DNA from: Trametes villosa
Lineage: Eukaryota > Basidiomycota > Agaricomycetes > Polyporales > Polyporaceae
Assembly: GCA_002964805.2 (NCBI GenBank)
Contig: PUDQ02000113.1
Coordinates: forward strand, 806,001 to 870,000
Reading direction: 5' to 3'
Length of the DNA: 64,000 nucleotides
This document shows, in pieces, positions 44,903-56,357 of the stretch. The position numbers and the translations under genes were made by a program. The notes beneath the pieces are model-generated. The model saw only the letters and a program-made list of their open reading frames with translations, did no database searches and was not told the origin of the DNA. Position 1 is the stretch's first letter. Each line of letters begins with the position of its first letter.

Positions 44903-45571
44903 TGGATTTCTTCCGAACGGGTGGCCGTCGGTTCTCCTAGGAGTATAGCCGGGAGCCGTTAGTGAGAGCGACGCCCATCGGCACCACGCTCGGGTCATAG
45001 AGCTGTGGTGGTAAGCTGAGCCTGTGAGAACGGGTGTACCGGACTGATCGTCTAGCCGTGTCAACGAGCGCACCAAAAGGGATGGACTGAACGGAACCGT
45101 GGTTAGCCAGACGCGCAGCCGATGATCTTCACAGGGCATGCGTGCGACCGCCTGTAAGCACGGTGAGAGCGCGGGCGGGGATAGACAAGGGTGAAGCACG
45201 TCGGGGCTTCGAGGTGCCTTGGATGACACAGCCTTTTTGCTTAATTGCCCATGCGGACTGATCGACCTACGTTCAGGATGTCCTTCAGAGCGTAAACATA
45301 GCTTGGCACTCGGGTCATAGGGCCGGAGCTATACATGTCATATGTGAGAAACAGTGCAGGTATACTTGGCCACGGGGGGACTCACCAGACCTAGGCTTCA
45401 ACAGTCAATGCTGAAGCAGCACGGTCAGCTCGGCGACGGCACGGTAGTATACAAGATACATTCCAGGGTACTCCAGAAAAACACGGTCAGTGATCTATGG
45501 ATGCGTGAGACCATAGCCTGCAGGAACGTCGCATCAGTTCCTCCAATAAAGAGCGCTTCTCAACTTACAGC
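44903..45571. other. Intergenic region upstream of glyoxal oxidase 1
   Basis: About 670 bases of promoter and the 3' end of the next gene. No further element identified. Confidence 0.4.
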
Positions 45572-46855
45572 TTAGAGCTTCGCTTTCTCGCCCCCGCGCT
45601 CCTCGACTACAGGGTTGAACAGAGTGCCGATGCCACCATCCAGCCAGACGTTCATGTCGTCGCCGTTCTTGAGATAGACGGGGGGCTTCTTCACGAAGCC
45701 GACGCCCTTGGGTGTGCCGGTCATGATAATGGATCCCGGAAGGAGCGTGGTGCCTTGGGAGAGGAAGGCAATCGTCTGACGAACGTTGAAGATTTGGTCG
45801 CTGAGTATCACGGGAGGATTAGGTGGCATATATGACGTATTACAACTGTTTAGAGCTTACGAGGTGGTACCGTCCTGGACAGTCTTGCCGTTGACGACGG
45901 TCTTCAGGCCTAGCTTCTGAGGGTCTGGTATGGCATGCGCCGCAACTAGGGCGGGCCCAAGAGGCGTAGTGTTATCTAGATGATGCCATCGAGTTAGAGA
46001 GCCCTTGACGTGAGCAGAGATAGCGCAGTACCAAAGCCCTTGGAGAAGTTCCACTGTGATACCGCCATTTGGTGGTAGCGGAAAGAGATCTACGCAGAGC
46101 AGTGAGCTACAGGCGGCTAACGAGATAGCAATGTAACTAACGTCATTTCCGGCGGTGTAAGCAAGAACGTAGTCTAGAGCATCAGCTTCGGAGACGTTCT
46201 TCGCGGCCTTGCCAATGACGATGGTGAGTTCGACCTCGTAGTCAGGAAGGTGCTTGTCGACGGGCTGAACATGTTTGGGGATAGTGACTGGGACCTCTGG
46301 GCCAATCAGGGAAGTCACAGGCTTGTAAAAAAGGACGGGATAGCTATGTCCTAGGTCAGTGAGGCTTAAGAGCGCGAACTGAGTGGATTAGTTACGCAGG
46401 CTTCGCGAGGTTGGCCTCCGCCTGCATATAGATCAGACGGTTGGGCGCTAGACAGAGAGCTAATAATACGCACGGCGTGGTCGGCGTAGTTCAAGCCGAG
46501 GCAACGAACGAGCCCGACTTCCTCGCGCGAGAGAGGTGCAAGGAGCTCCTTGACGGTAAGGATGTTTTTCGTTACTTGCGCCGCGGGGTCGAGTGCCGAG
46601 CCAACAATCTCGTAGGCCTTAACGGGCTTATTTTGATGAATGGCCAAGCCGACTGGCAGTCAGGTCAGTACATGAATGAACCGAGGATGGTTCTCCATAC
46701 TATCAAGCTTGGAGTCCACAGGCTCTCCGATATGGACCTGAGCGGTCTCTGCCGCAACGAAGCGAATCAAGCGGGTCCATTGCTGTAACGCCCGCGGAGC
46801 TGAGTTCCAGTGACGACGTGCAGCACGGCCTACTCACTGTCTTGAGGGGGGCCAT
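45572..46855 (-). CDS. Fumarylacetoacetate hydrolase family protein
   Basis: Metal-dependent C-C bond hydrolase or decarboxylase of the FAH fold. The start at 46855 gives MAPLKT, spliced to QWTRLIRFVAAETAQVHIGE; later exons supply GLAIHQNKPVKAYEIVGS, VRCLGLNYADHA, LPDYEVELTIVIGKAAK, AYTAGND, then across a short intron ISFRYHQMAVSQWNFSKGF, DNTTPLGPALV, QDGTTS, LLPGSIIMTGTPKGVGF and a C-terminal GIGTLFNPV. The acidic metal ligand in EVELTIVIGK and the following Asp-containing loop are intact. About 300 residues over six or seven exons. This is the FAHD1/2-like subgroup (acylpyruvase, oxaloacetate decarboxylase or ureidoglycolate lyase-like), not the large tyrosine-pathway fumarylacetoacetase. 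The exact substrate cannot be told. Confidence 0.9.
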
Positions 46856-47220
46856 GGTGGTGGTTGGAGAGAGAAGGTGGGAAAGCCTGTTACGGCGGCC
46901 GTGCTCTCACCGTGCTCATCCTCGCGTCTTGCGCTGAGATCACGGAGCTCCGGGCCCCAGCGCGGGGCGCGTCTCCCGCGGTCACCTGACAGGAACGCGC
47001 TAGACGCGTTGTCCCTTTACGTAACCCCACGGTAAGGTTCGACTGTTCCTGCGTTCGAACCTCCAACACCGCAACCAGACCACCTTCCCTCTTCCCTCGA
47101 CGACCACGCCAACGACGCCAGCGACGACGCATCCTCCCCCGTCTATCTGCTTTACTTTCCTTCAAAGACGCACCAGAAACCTATGTGTTGACCCACGACC
47201 TGCGCTGTGCTCTACCAATC

Positions 47221-49217
47221 ATGGACCCACTACATCCAGACGCCAATATCGCGCCTATGCATGACATCCTCCAGGATGCCCTAGACGATGTGAGAACCAT
47301 TGCCCCTGACCTTGGCCTCTCGTTGATAGAGAGCAGCTCGCATCAAGCCGAACATCTGTCGCAGACAAAGGCGACGCGTTGGTAGCAATCGAGCACGTCC
47401 TCGCCGAGACGTGTGATCCTAGGGCGGAGGGATTGGTCGGCTACTTCAACGCACTGCAGGATACATTCCAATGCAATGGTATGTTCAGCGCACTATGTGA
47501 GGACCATCCCCGCTCAGTGGCTCCATCAGTGTCGTCGCGCATCATCTCGTGGGCAGGCGCGACCTCCTTCCAGCTGGAAAGCTGCTTGAGCAAGGGTTCC
47601 ACCGACAGTAGGTTGCCGTCATGCTAGCACTGCACAGCTGCTAAATGTGATACAGAGGAGAAGAGGTCGGATCCTACCATTCTCGCTGCTCAGCTAGCCC
47701 GAGGCATGGCGATCATCCAAGGTGTGGCGCTCACCCACAAGCCGAGCAAACAATCCCTAGGGAGGCGTTATTCCCTTGAGGTTGGTCGCCCACGCGCCAT
47801 ATAACTGGCACTCGCTTACAATTGCCGCGCAGGTGCTACTAGATCTTCTCATGGTCTCGCGTCACTTGGAGTCGACTTCCACCCCGTCCTCAAGCACCCC
47901 CACTTCGCCTCAATCTGGCGCGTCCTCAGCCCCACCACTCAAGTCAGCAGAGATCCCGCTTGCCTCCGTGATAATCGACACTCTACTGTGTATCCTGGTT
48001 GACTCCATTCCGTCGCTGCGTGTCTTTGAGGACTTGAAAGGAGTTCAAGTGATTGTCAAGATCCTCAAGCGAGCCGGAACACCCCGTGAAGTCAGGTACG
48101 TTGCCCTGATCTGTTACATGCCGTGCATTCACTCACGCCACATCCCAGGATGAAATGCCTCGAGTTCCTCTATTTCTACTTGCTCGACGAAACAACCGCT
48201 GTCCCTGAATTCGCAATGTCTCCTGTCCAAACGCCTGAAGCGACACCAGCAAGCACTCCTGCACCCCCTCATCGTTCATACCCCTCTATCTCAGCAACCT
48301 CGGATGCCTCCTACACCACTACTTCGTCACGCTCTTCATCTGCATCATCTGCATTCTCTGCCTGCTCAAACTCTACTGCCGCCACATCGCGTTCTCTCCA
48401 CGAGCTGGCGGCCTCACGTAATACGGATTCATCCAAGTTATCGCTCTCTACAGAACCCTCTTCACATTCACCGGCCTCGTCCATACCAAAATCGGTCATA
48501 CCAGGCCTCGTTCCCTCACAACGCACGGTCACTCCGCCCTCTGGCTCTCATGCACTCAACGCCCTAGGCCGCGGTCAACCGCGCTCGCTACTCATGCTCC
48601 GCAAGGAGGTGGACTACGTCCCACTGAGTCCAAAGAAGCCCGAGGTTTCTCACCTAGGACACCGGCCCAGCGGCTTACGCCCAAAGCTCCGCGAGCGCAC
48701 GAACGTGAGCACGCGCCTTCGGGCTGCCGACGTCCTCTCCTCTGAGGATACGGAGAGCGAAGAGCCTGCCAGCCGTCAAGCGACCCCCAGCACACCTCGT
48801 ACCCGCCTCGGTACCCACTCGCGCGGGCATTCTGTATCCTCGACGTCCTCTCTCTCATCTGTGTCGTCCATGACAAGCGGCGGTGACTCCCACCCATGCA
48901 CGCCCCGTGCAAGCCGCGACGACAGCAGGGGCAAGATCATGGACACCCCTGCGCAGACGCCCAAGGCCGCCTCTAAGCTGCACCGGCGCACGCAGAGCCT
49001 CGCGGACGTGCTCACGGAGAGCCCGGGGCGCATGCCGGGCGCGGAGCTCGGCGCGGGCCTGAAGCTCGGGCCGCGGAGCGCGAGCTCGCCGAGCGCGGGC
49101 GCGAAGAACGGCCCGCGCACGATGGAGGAGAAGAAGGAGATCCTGGGGAGCATGCTCGGGAACGTGGACGCGCTCGTCGAGGGCGTGCGCAAGGCGGGCA
49201 TCTGGGGCCTCTCGTGA
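47221..49217 (+). CDS. cdc14: Cdc14-type septation initiation network protein
   Basis: Homologue of fission-yeast Cdc14, partner of the Sid1 kinase in septation; this is not the phosphatase of the same name in budding yeast. The N-terminus (MDPLHPDANIAPMHDILQD) is followed by a very short intron (about 47290-47333, 44 bases) and a helical domain: DALVAIEHVLAETCDP, GLVGYFNALQDTFQCN, ARGMAIIQGVALTHKPSK, LLDLLMVSRHLES, VIIDTLLCILVDSIPSLR, FEDLKGVQVIVKILKRAG and MKCLEFLYFYLLDET. The last 330 residues are Ser/Thr/Pro-rich and probably disordered, with phosphorylation-like runs and an ending EGVRKAGIWGLS. The conserved part matches the Cdc14 domain; the tail is fungus-specific. Confidence 0.88.
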
Positions 49218-49314
49218 ACTGTGCTGTCGGGTGCGGAGATGTTCAGGCTTCTAGCGAGGGGGAAGCGGAAGCGGGGTCCCTTGAAAGTTGGAAGATGGAC
49301 CTGGTGGTGGATGG

Positions 49315-49350
49315 TATCGGGACGGATCGGGTCGGGTCGGGATGACATGT
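49315..49350. repeat. TCGGG simple repeat
   Basis: Short degenerate array of tcggg/ggatcgggtcggg in the 3' region of the Cdc14 gene. Confidence 0.5.
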
Positions 49351-49567
49351 GTGGACCGCTCTATGTTTGTATGCTTTCGTCGCGTCGCAATGCTATCGTT
49401 ATGTTATGTGCCATGCCAGAAGCCCACACCGCCGCGACGAGTAACACCAGTGTACATGAAGCCCGACCATGCAAGCGGCACAGCACGACAGCGATTATAT
49501 TCTACAGTATAGACGGTACACTGCTCGCTACACGGAGAGACGCCACCATAAAATACGACGATAAAGC

Positions 49568-49590
49568 ACGAAACGAAACGAAACGAAACC
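49568..49590. repeat. CGAAA microsatellite
   Basis: Four contiguous cgaaa units (gcacgaaacgaaacgaaacg pattern) between the convergent 3' ends of the Cdc14 and NIT4-like genes. Confidence 0.6.
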
Positions 49591-49687
49591 CGAACGCCTC
49601 GCCCCGAGTCCAAGTTCCTTTTGCCGACGAGCCACCCCTGGCGGCTCGAGTCCGCGCGCACCTGCCCTCTACCCCCTGAGCCCGTGT

Positions 49688-52600
49688 CTACATCCGCTCC
49701 CCGTACCGGCTCGGCCCCGCCATGCGGTAGTCCATGCTCCCGCCCCCACCCCCGCCGTGGAACTGCTGCCGCAGGATCTGGTCCATCATCGCGAGCTCCT
49801 CCGCGCTGAAGTCGAGCGGCATCGACTGGCCCAACGCGCCGACCGTGGGCAGCCCCGATCGTCCCAGACTACGCTGCTGCGACTGCTGCTGTTGTTGCTG
49901 TTGCTGAGCCTGCTGTTGCTGTTGCTGCTGGGCCTGCTGTTGTTGCTGGGCATGTTGCTGCTGCTGTTGCTGGGACTGCTGCTGCTGTGCGTTCATGAAC
50001 GGAGGCGCGTCTAGGTCCGGGTAGCCCGCGTCCGTGTTCACGGGCACAGGCAGCTCGGGGATGCCGAACGCCATGTACGGCCGGTTCGAGAGCGGCTGGC
50101 CGCCCATGATACCCAGATCCATGCCCGTCAACCCAAAGTCCATATCCACATCCTCGGAGATCCCACCGAGCCCACCAGGGCCCAGCGGATATCCTTGGCG
50201 GCCGCTTGGGCCCGCAAGGGACTGGGACTGAGACGCGGAAGCGCTCGTCGGCGACGTCGGCGAGAGCTGGTAGCCCGAGCTCTCCGGGGGCGCGGGCCAG
50301 TCGGAGAGGGGCGTGGACGGCGACGCGGACGCGCTCGCGGAGGTCGTCGACATCGACGTCGTGAACCGGCACTGGTCGCGGAGCGTGTCGAGGTTCGAGA
50401 TCGTCGTGTTCAGGTTCAGGATCTCCGTGTCGGGCTGCATGTTCGCGCCGGGCGCGCCGCCGCCGTACTGCGCGTAGTCGCCGTGCCCGCCCTGGCTGCC
50501 GTGGTGCGCATGGGTCGGGGCGGGCGGGAGGAGGTCCTTGGGCTCGAGCGTGCGGAGGAGGAGGCGCGGCTTGAGCTGCTCCTGGAGGACGGTGGAGAGG
50601 ATGGAGGCGACGTGGTTCGCGCAGTCAAAGGACTTGCCGCAGACGAGGAGGTAGCGGATGCACTGCTCCGCCTGCGTGAGCGCGGACGTGAGCGCGACGC
50701 GCCCGAGGCGCGGGCCGGACGTCGCCTGCACGGCGGAGAGGATGAAGGACGTGCCGGCGCAGAAGATGACCTGCATGAGCGTGATCGGCAGGTACCGCAC
50801 AGAGTACTTCTCGTTCCAGATCCCGAGCAGGAGCATGATGTTGTCGCCGGCGCGGTTGCAGAGCTGCGGGCCCGGGTGAGTTTGAGTGATGGACCGGGTA
50901 GGAGGGGGCGCGCACCTTTACGTGGTCGATCTCTGGGCCTGAGCCACCAGACTTTCGCCGGTAGAAGGGTCGGTGAAGCAAGAGCAGGAGCCACCAGTAC
51001 GTCAAGTGAAGCATTAGTCTATGGGGAAGAGCGCTCGGCCGACTTGCAGCCGTGAGGTCGACTTCTGGGGATAGCGAATCCTTCCAGTTGTTCAGTTGGA
51101 TGCTGTAAAACGTCAGAGAAGAGTCCCTGAAGCAGATGAAAGTGGACCTACTCCATCTCGCTCACTATCTGCAACGAGCCTTCGCGTCGAAGCCCTGGGC
51201 CCAACGTGTTCCTACACTTTCATTAGCCCAATGGGACAAGTCGCTCCGCATGCGCACACTCACACAAAGTCCATGATCCGCCTCGCGATGAGCATGAGCT
51301 CGCACGTCTTCTCAAACGTGCGCACGACGTGGCTCGGCTGCGGCGGCATCTTGCACGGCGCCCAGTACCACGGCGCCTGGTCGATCTCGCTGCCGACCCA
51401 CGGGAGCGGGATCTGGCGGTCCTTGCGCGGCGGCAGCACGCAGCACTCGCGCCCGACGTAGAGCGACCAAAGCACGTCCTGCGAGAACGTCGCCCAGTAC
51501 GCCCAGTTGCGGTCGAGCATGTCCTCGTGCGTGATCAGCCCGGACTTGACCCAGGGCGAGCAGTCGATGTTCAGGCCCACTGCAGGGCGTTAGCAGCTGA
51601 TACCGCTGGGGAAACGTGATACACTTACGAGCTTGGCTCATGCGTCCCGCCATACCTGTAAGGGATAAGTCATCCGCCCCAGGCTATCGTGTGAGAAAAC
51701 CCACCAAAGTAGAGATAGCCCAAACTCTGCTCGCCCGCGGCGGAGTGGAACGCCGCGAGGACGCCGAGCGCGGTGATGAGCGGGATGGTCGGGCGCTGGC
51801 ACTCGGCCTCGATGTAGCTCTTCGCCTTGCGCGCGTACATCTTGCGGTAGCGGATGTCCTTGATGAGCGGGTCGTCCGAGTACGCCGTCGCGAGCGCGAG
51901 CACCGAGTTGTGCAGCATCGGGCTGTAGTGCGCGGACTTCATCTGGGGGGCGGAGTGCGGCGCGGTGAGCGCGCGGTGCATGTCGCGCAGGAAGAGCTCG
52001 GGCACGATGCGCAGCCCCCAGGAGGAGAAGAACTTGAAGAGGATCTCGAGGAGGCGGTCGTGCTCGGCACGTGTCAGGGGCACCTCGGGCGGGAGGTGGC
52101 GCGACCAGTCGAAGTACGTCGAGACGGGCACTGTGGCTGGTGCCGGTTCGGGAGAGGCTGAAGCTTTGGAGTCGCTGACTGAGGAGGATCGTTGGGGAGC
52201 AAGACGGAAGACGGAGGTTGGGCCATGGTACTCTAGGTCGTTGTTGTCTTGCAGCTACATCGAGGAGTTCAGCATGGGATGATGAGTGCGGGACTGAGGT
52301 AGGCAAAGTGAAGCAATGTGCATACTGCGTACTGCGCATATACGGAGGAAGAGGCACGATAGTAGATGAGTAATGGCAGAACATACCACAAGGTGTCGCG
52401 TGGGGGAGATGAGGTGATCTATATCTGACTCATTATTAGAGCTTCCGCCATCGTCATTGGCAGGCTCGTCCGAGGCTGGTCGTTGTGGGATGTCGACTTT
52501 TGCTGAACCAGATGTGTTTCCTGGTGCGTCGGATGAGCCAGAAGCTCCGGGGCCGCCATGGTTGCGCCTGCAGTACTCTAGATCGGACTGCAGATCCTTG

Positions 52601-53044
52601 ACCTTCGCCTCGAGCGCGCGAATGTAGTTCTCGAGCGACTCGAAGTGTTGCTGGGTACGAGCTTTCTTGGCAGTTTCCTTTCCCCAGGTGCACTGAATGA
52701 CCGAAGGAGCACACCGCCGTCGGCAGCAGCAGCGAGAGAAGGCGCAGTTGATTGGCGGGTCGGCAGGCAACGAGGGAAGTGCATGGGAGATCTGAGCAAA
52801 TAAAGTACGGGATGAGGCGCTGAGCGCACCTCTGAAGCTCGGCCAGCCTTTTCGCAGGGCCCACAGACGGGGGTGCGCCCATCACACTTGCTTTTCCTGG
52901 GCAAGGGTGAGGCGTGTGGGGTAGAGGCGTGCGGGGGAGGATGTACCTTTTCCTGCAGTGGCTGCAGGCCTGCTTTGCATAGGTGCCGCGACCTGATGGA
53001 ACAATGGAACCATCAGGTTTGGCACGTTGCTTTCCGTCCTTCAT
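49688..53044 (-). CDS. Zn2Cys6 transcription factor, NIT4/NirA-like
   Basis: Nuclear DNA-binding activator. The start at 53044 is MKDGKQRAKPDGSIVPS. The binuclear cluster is assembled over two introns: ACSHCRKR, then KSKCDGRTPVCGPCEKAG, then ECTWGK, all six Cys in the usual spacing. A linker and coiled coil follow (HFESLENYIRALEAKVKDL). The fungal-specific transcription factor domain runs from PVSTYFDWSRHLPPEV through QRPTIPLITALGVLAAFHS, AGRMSQ, LNIDCSPWVKSGLITHE and PLPWVGSEIDQAPW. Near the C-terminus is a polyglutamine tract. NIT4 of Neurospora also ends in Gln-rich activation segments, and the cluster resembles NIT4, so nitrate or nitrogen regulation is a reasonable guess; an XlnR-like role cannot be excluded. 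Divergent from the amino acid permease at 53584. Confidence 0.85.
49872..49992 (-). repeat. Polyglutamine-coding trinucleotide tract
   Basis: CAG/CAA-rich run encoding about 38 Gln residues broken by single Ala, Ser and His residues, inside the NIT4-like protein near residue 290 of its last large exon. Likely length-variable between strains. Confidence 0.85.
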
Positions 53045-53583
53045 GGGAGGTGTGGGAGAGGAATAGGAGCGATACGAGAGGGCCGGAGAAGGATCGGAAT
53101 GGGAGACGAGACTAGGGCGATGAGGAGAGACGAGGGTGCGGGCGCAGGGGCATCAGCAGTGGACCATGGAGAGGGGGAAGAAGTACAGGTTCCGCGGAGA
53201 GGATGAGCGTGAGTTAATGCGCGCAGGGGGTGTCCGAGACCGTTCTGGTCCTCTCTGCGGACGTCTGCTCGCAGCCCAATCCCATCCGAGCGTCCCGCTC
53301 CGCCGCTCCGAACGTCCGATCCTCCCGCCCAATCAAACCCGACCCCCCTCCTTCGTCGCGGCATCCCCCGACCCCGCACCCGAGACCACGGACACTGCCA
53401 CCCATTCCCGCACGCGAGGGACCCCGACCCTCGATCTCGATCCCCGTCAAAATTCCCCGGCCCGGGCTAGGCCGCGCTGACTCCGGCCTCCCTCAGCAGA
53501 CACGGCCTTCTCTTCTTCAGTCCTCCGAGCCTCCGCCCTCCTCAGCTCGTCTCTGCCCTCGTCGACTCGCTGCTCTAGGCGAC
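53045..53583. promoter_or_regulatory. Shared divergent promoter region, NIT4-like factor and permease
   Basis: About 540 bases. A CCGCGGAG at 53192-53199 is, on the other strand, CTCCGCGG, which fits the NirA consensus CTCCGHGG known from Aspergillus. One 8-mer can occur by chance, so this is only suggestive. A pyrimidine-rich leader (ctcccctc... style, 53460-53580) precedes the permease ATG. Confidence 0.4.
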
Positions 53584-56015
53584 ATGGCCAGCACCGGTCT
53601 CCCTGCGGTCTCTCCGACGCCCTCCTCGTCGTGGACCTCTGCCATTGACGCGAAGGAGCTCCCGGATGATAACGAAAAGGCACCCGTTCCCGTCGACACC
53701 AGCTCCGTTCACGATGGCCATAAAAGCTCAATGTGGAAGCGCGTGCTCGTCGGAAATGCGAGCTCAGCAAACGAGACAAAGCGTGCTATGAAGAGCCGTC
53801 ATTTAACTATGATTGGTGGGTGTTCTACGTAGCTGCGATCGACGCGCCCATGTGGTTAAACGCTGGGCGTTCCGTAACTTTAGCGATCGGAGGGACTATA
53901 GGCACGGGTATCTTTCTTAGTGCAGGCTCGGTAAGTAGCCCTTGCAGGTTCTGTGTACTACTTATCTTGTTGACCACTGGACAGGCCATAGCAACCGCTG
54001 GTCCTGCGAGTGCCCTTCTCTCCTACTTCATAGTCGGCATATTCTGCTATGCCGTAGTCATCTCACTGTACGTCCCCACGCGCCACATAGAGTCCTCTCT
54101 CTAACTTCATCCCAGAGGCGAGATGGCCGCCTACATACCTGTCTCAGGGACGTTCGCCGTCTTTGGCACTCGCTTTTGGTCCCCCGCACTCGGCTTCACA
54201 TTAGGTCCGTTCGATTACTTTGCATCTGACTTGCCACTCAATCTGTTTCGCAGGCTGGAACTACTGGCTTCAATGGTGCGAAATCTCACTAGCTCACTAC
54301 CGTCGTGGTTACTCATGTCGGCAATCCCCCACCTTCCAGGAGTTTATCTATACGTGCGTTCACACGTCCAGCTTCCCCGCACAGAGTCCGAAGCTCATCT
54401 GCTTCCTATAGCGAGCGAGTTAACGGCCGCCGCTGTCATCCTACAGGTACTGCAGCTTGTTCTCTCCAGCGTCTCCCAGCTCACCATCTTCTGGCGACAG
54501 TACTGGGACCCGCGGATAACAGCGTGGCAGTGGGCTCTCATCATCGTCACGCCGATATTCGCAATGCAGCTGATCCACGTGCGCGTGTATGGTATGCCTG
54601 CTATATCCGTCCGCTCCCGTTTTGGCGCACACTCACGCTCCGCCATGTGCCCACAGGCGAATCTGAATACTGGTTTGCCATGATCAAGGTCCTCATGATC
54701 ATCGTCTTTATCTTCGTCGGCCTTATCTACAACTGGGGCGGCGTCCATGGGCACCCTGGACCGGTGCGTTTCTGCTCCCGCCTAAAGTCCTGCCGTCCCA
54801 CACTCACGCCACGCTTCCATGCGGCTACTGCTCGCGTTGACGTACTGTCGTTTTATAGGGTCTAGCCAACTTCCAGAACGATCAGGCATTCGTGGGTGGG
54901 TTCAGCGCGTTCGCGCAGACGTTCGTGTTCGCGTTCTACTCGTACGGTGGCGTGGAACTCGTCTCGCTTGCCGCTGGAGAGAGCGCGAGCCCGCACAAGT
55001 CCGTCCCGCGTGCAATTCGCGCGACTTTCTTCCGCATTGTCATCTTCTACGTCCTCACCATCCTCACGATTGGCCTGAACATCAACTACCAGGACCCCAC
55101 CCTTCTCACGTCTGCGGATGGTAGGCCGCCTCATTCTACTGAGTCTCTACGAACGAGTGCTAATGGTTTCTGTAGACTCTAGCGTTGCTGCGTCTCCGCT
55201 CACGGTCGTCTTCCAGCGTGCTGGGTTCGGTGCTGCCGCCCATGTGATCAACGCCGTTCTCCTCACCGCAGTCCTCTCCGCGACGAACTCCTGCTTCTAC
55301 GCGAGCTCGCGCATGCTTCTCTCGATGGCCCGCGCAGGTCACGCGCCCCGTGTCTTCGGCTGGGTCAACCGCCGTGGCGTGCCCGTCCCCGCCCTGCTGT
55401 AAGTCCCCCGTCACTCTCGCGTACCTCGAACTGCGCTCACACCGCACCAGGCTCTCGCTCGCCGTCTCCTTCGTCACCTTCCTCACGACGATCTGGGGCG
55501 AGGGCGTGGTCTTCACGTGGCTGCTCGACCTCACCGGCATGTCCTCGCTGCTCGTCTGGGGCACCATCGGCGTGATCTCCATCCGCTTCCGGCGCGCGTG
55601 GGCCGCACAAGGCCGCTCGCTCGCAGACCTGCCCTACCGCCAGCCGTTCTACCCCGTCCTGCCGATCGCGACCGTGATCCTCGCGGTGCTCATGTTCGCC
55701 GCGCAGGGGTACTCGGCCGTCGTCGAGACGCCGTTCAGCCCGCAGAACATCGTCGCGACGTACATCGGGCTCGCGATCTACGTGCTCTGCTACGTCGGCT
55801 ACTGGGTGTACGAGCGCTTTTGGTTGGGCCTGCGCTCGCACCTCGTGCCGCTGATGGAGGTGGACTTGGACACGGACGCGGTGTGGGGCAAGGGCGGCGG
55901 CGAGGAGATGCGCGAGCGCGAGGCGGAGGAGCGCGCGAACCGCGATATGGAGGATATCGCGCAGGGGAAGCGGACGAAGGTGCTGCTGAGGCGCGTGGGG
56001 CGGCACATGTTGTGA
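53584..56015 (+). CDS. Amino acid permease, yeast amino-acid-transporter (YAT) type
   Basis: Plasma-membrane amino acid:proton symporter of the APC superfamily, Gap1/Dip5-like. The hydrophilic N-terminus (MASTGLPAVSPTPSSSW) leads to KSRHLTMI, then across an intron AIGGTIGTGIFLSAGSAIA, the signature first helix of this family. Later exons give GEMAAYIPVSGTFAVFGTRF, GVELVSLAAGES, PRAIRATFFRIVIFYVL, TNSCFYASSRMLLSMARAG, GVPVPALLLSLAVSF and LPYRQPFYPVLPIA, with a conserved cytosolic tail. Twelve helices and about 560 residues are as expected. Several short exons are split by introns of 50-60 bases. It shares its upstream region with the NIT4-like factor, a layout compatible with nitrogen-source control. 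Confidence 0.92.
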
Positions 56016-56357
56016 ACATGTCTTCGCCCGGTGTCCTGCTGACCTTTCGAGGCGAGGCTAGTATGCTCCTCCTATGCTGGAGTTGAGCAGCGAAGAACCT
56101 TCTCCTCCGTGCGTGTCCGTCCGGCGAAAGGAGATACGGAGATGTATTACGACCTATACGGCGGGGGGATGTAAGGTAACTTAACTACCGAGTTCCTGCG
56201 CAGTCCAAAATCCACTGTAGCGTACTATACTATACGACGTACCCGCGACACACGCCACGATACCATATTACGACTCACTCACGGTTTAGTACCGTGCTCA
56301 ACAAAACTAGACATGAAGACTCCAGACTATCCAACCTTGAGGAGACTCAGTGCGGTC
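56016..56357. other. Convergent 3' intergenic region, nothing identified
   Basis: Between the permease and the glycosylase-like gene. Short AT-rich stretch (tactatactatacga) of unknown meaning. Confidence 0.4.

Noticed and set aside
49868..49995. Periodic repeat resembling a CRISPR-like array
   Set aside because: It is the polyglutamine-coding tract inside the transcription factor, in frame, in a eukaryotic genome.
50195..51055. Plus-strand open frame of 286 codons
   Set aside because: Antisense to the NIT4-like factor; Arg-rich, shadow composition.
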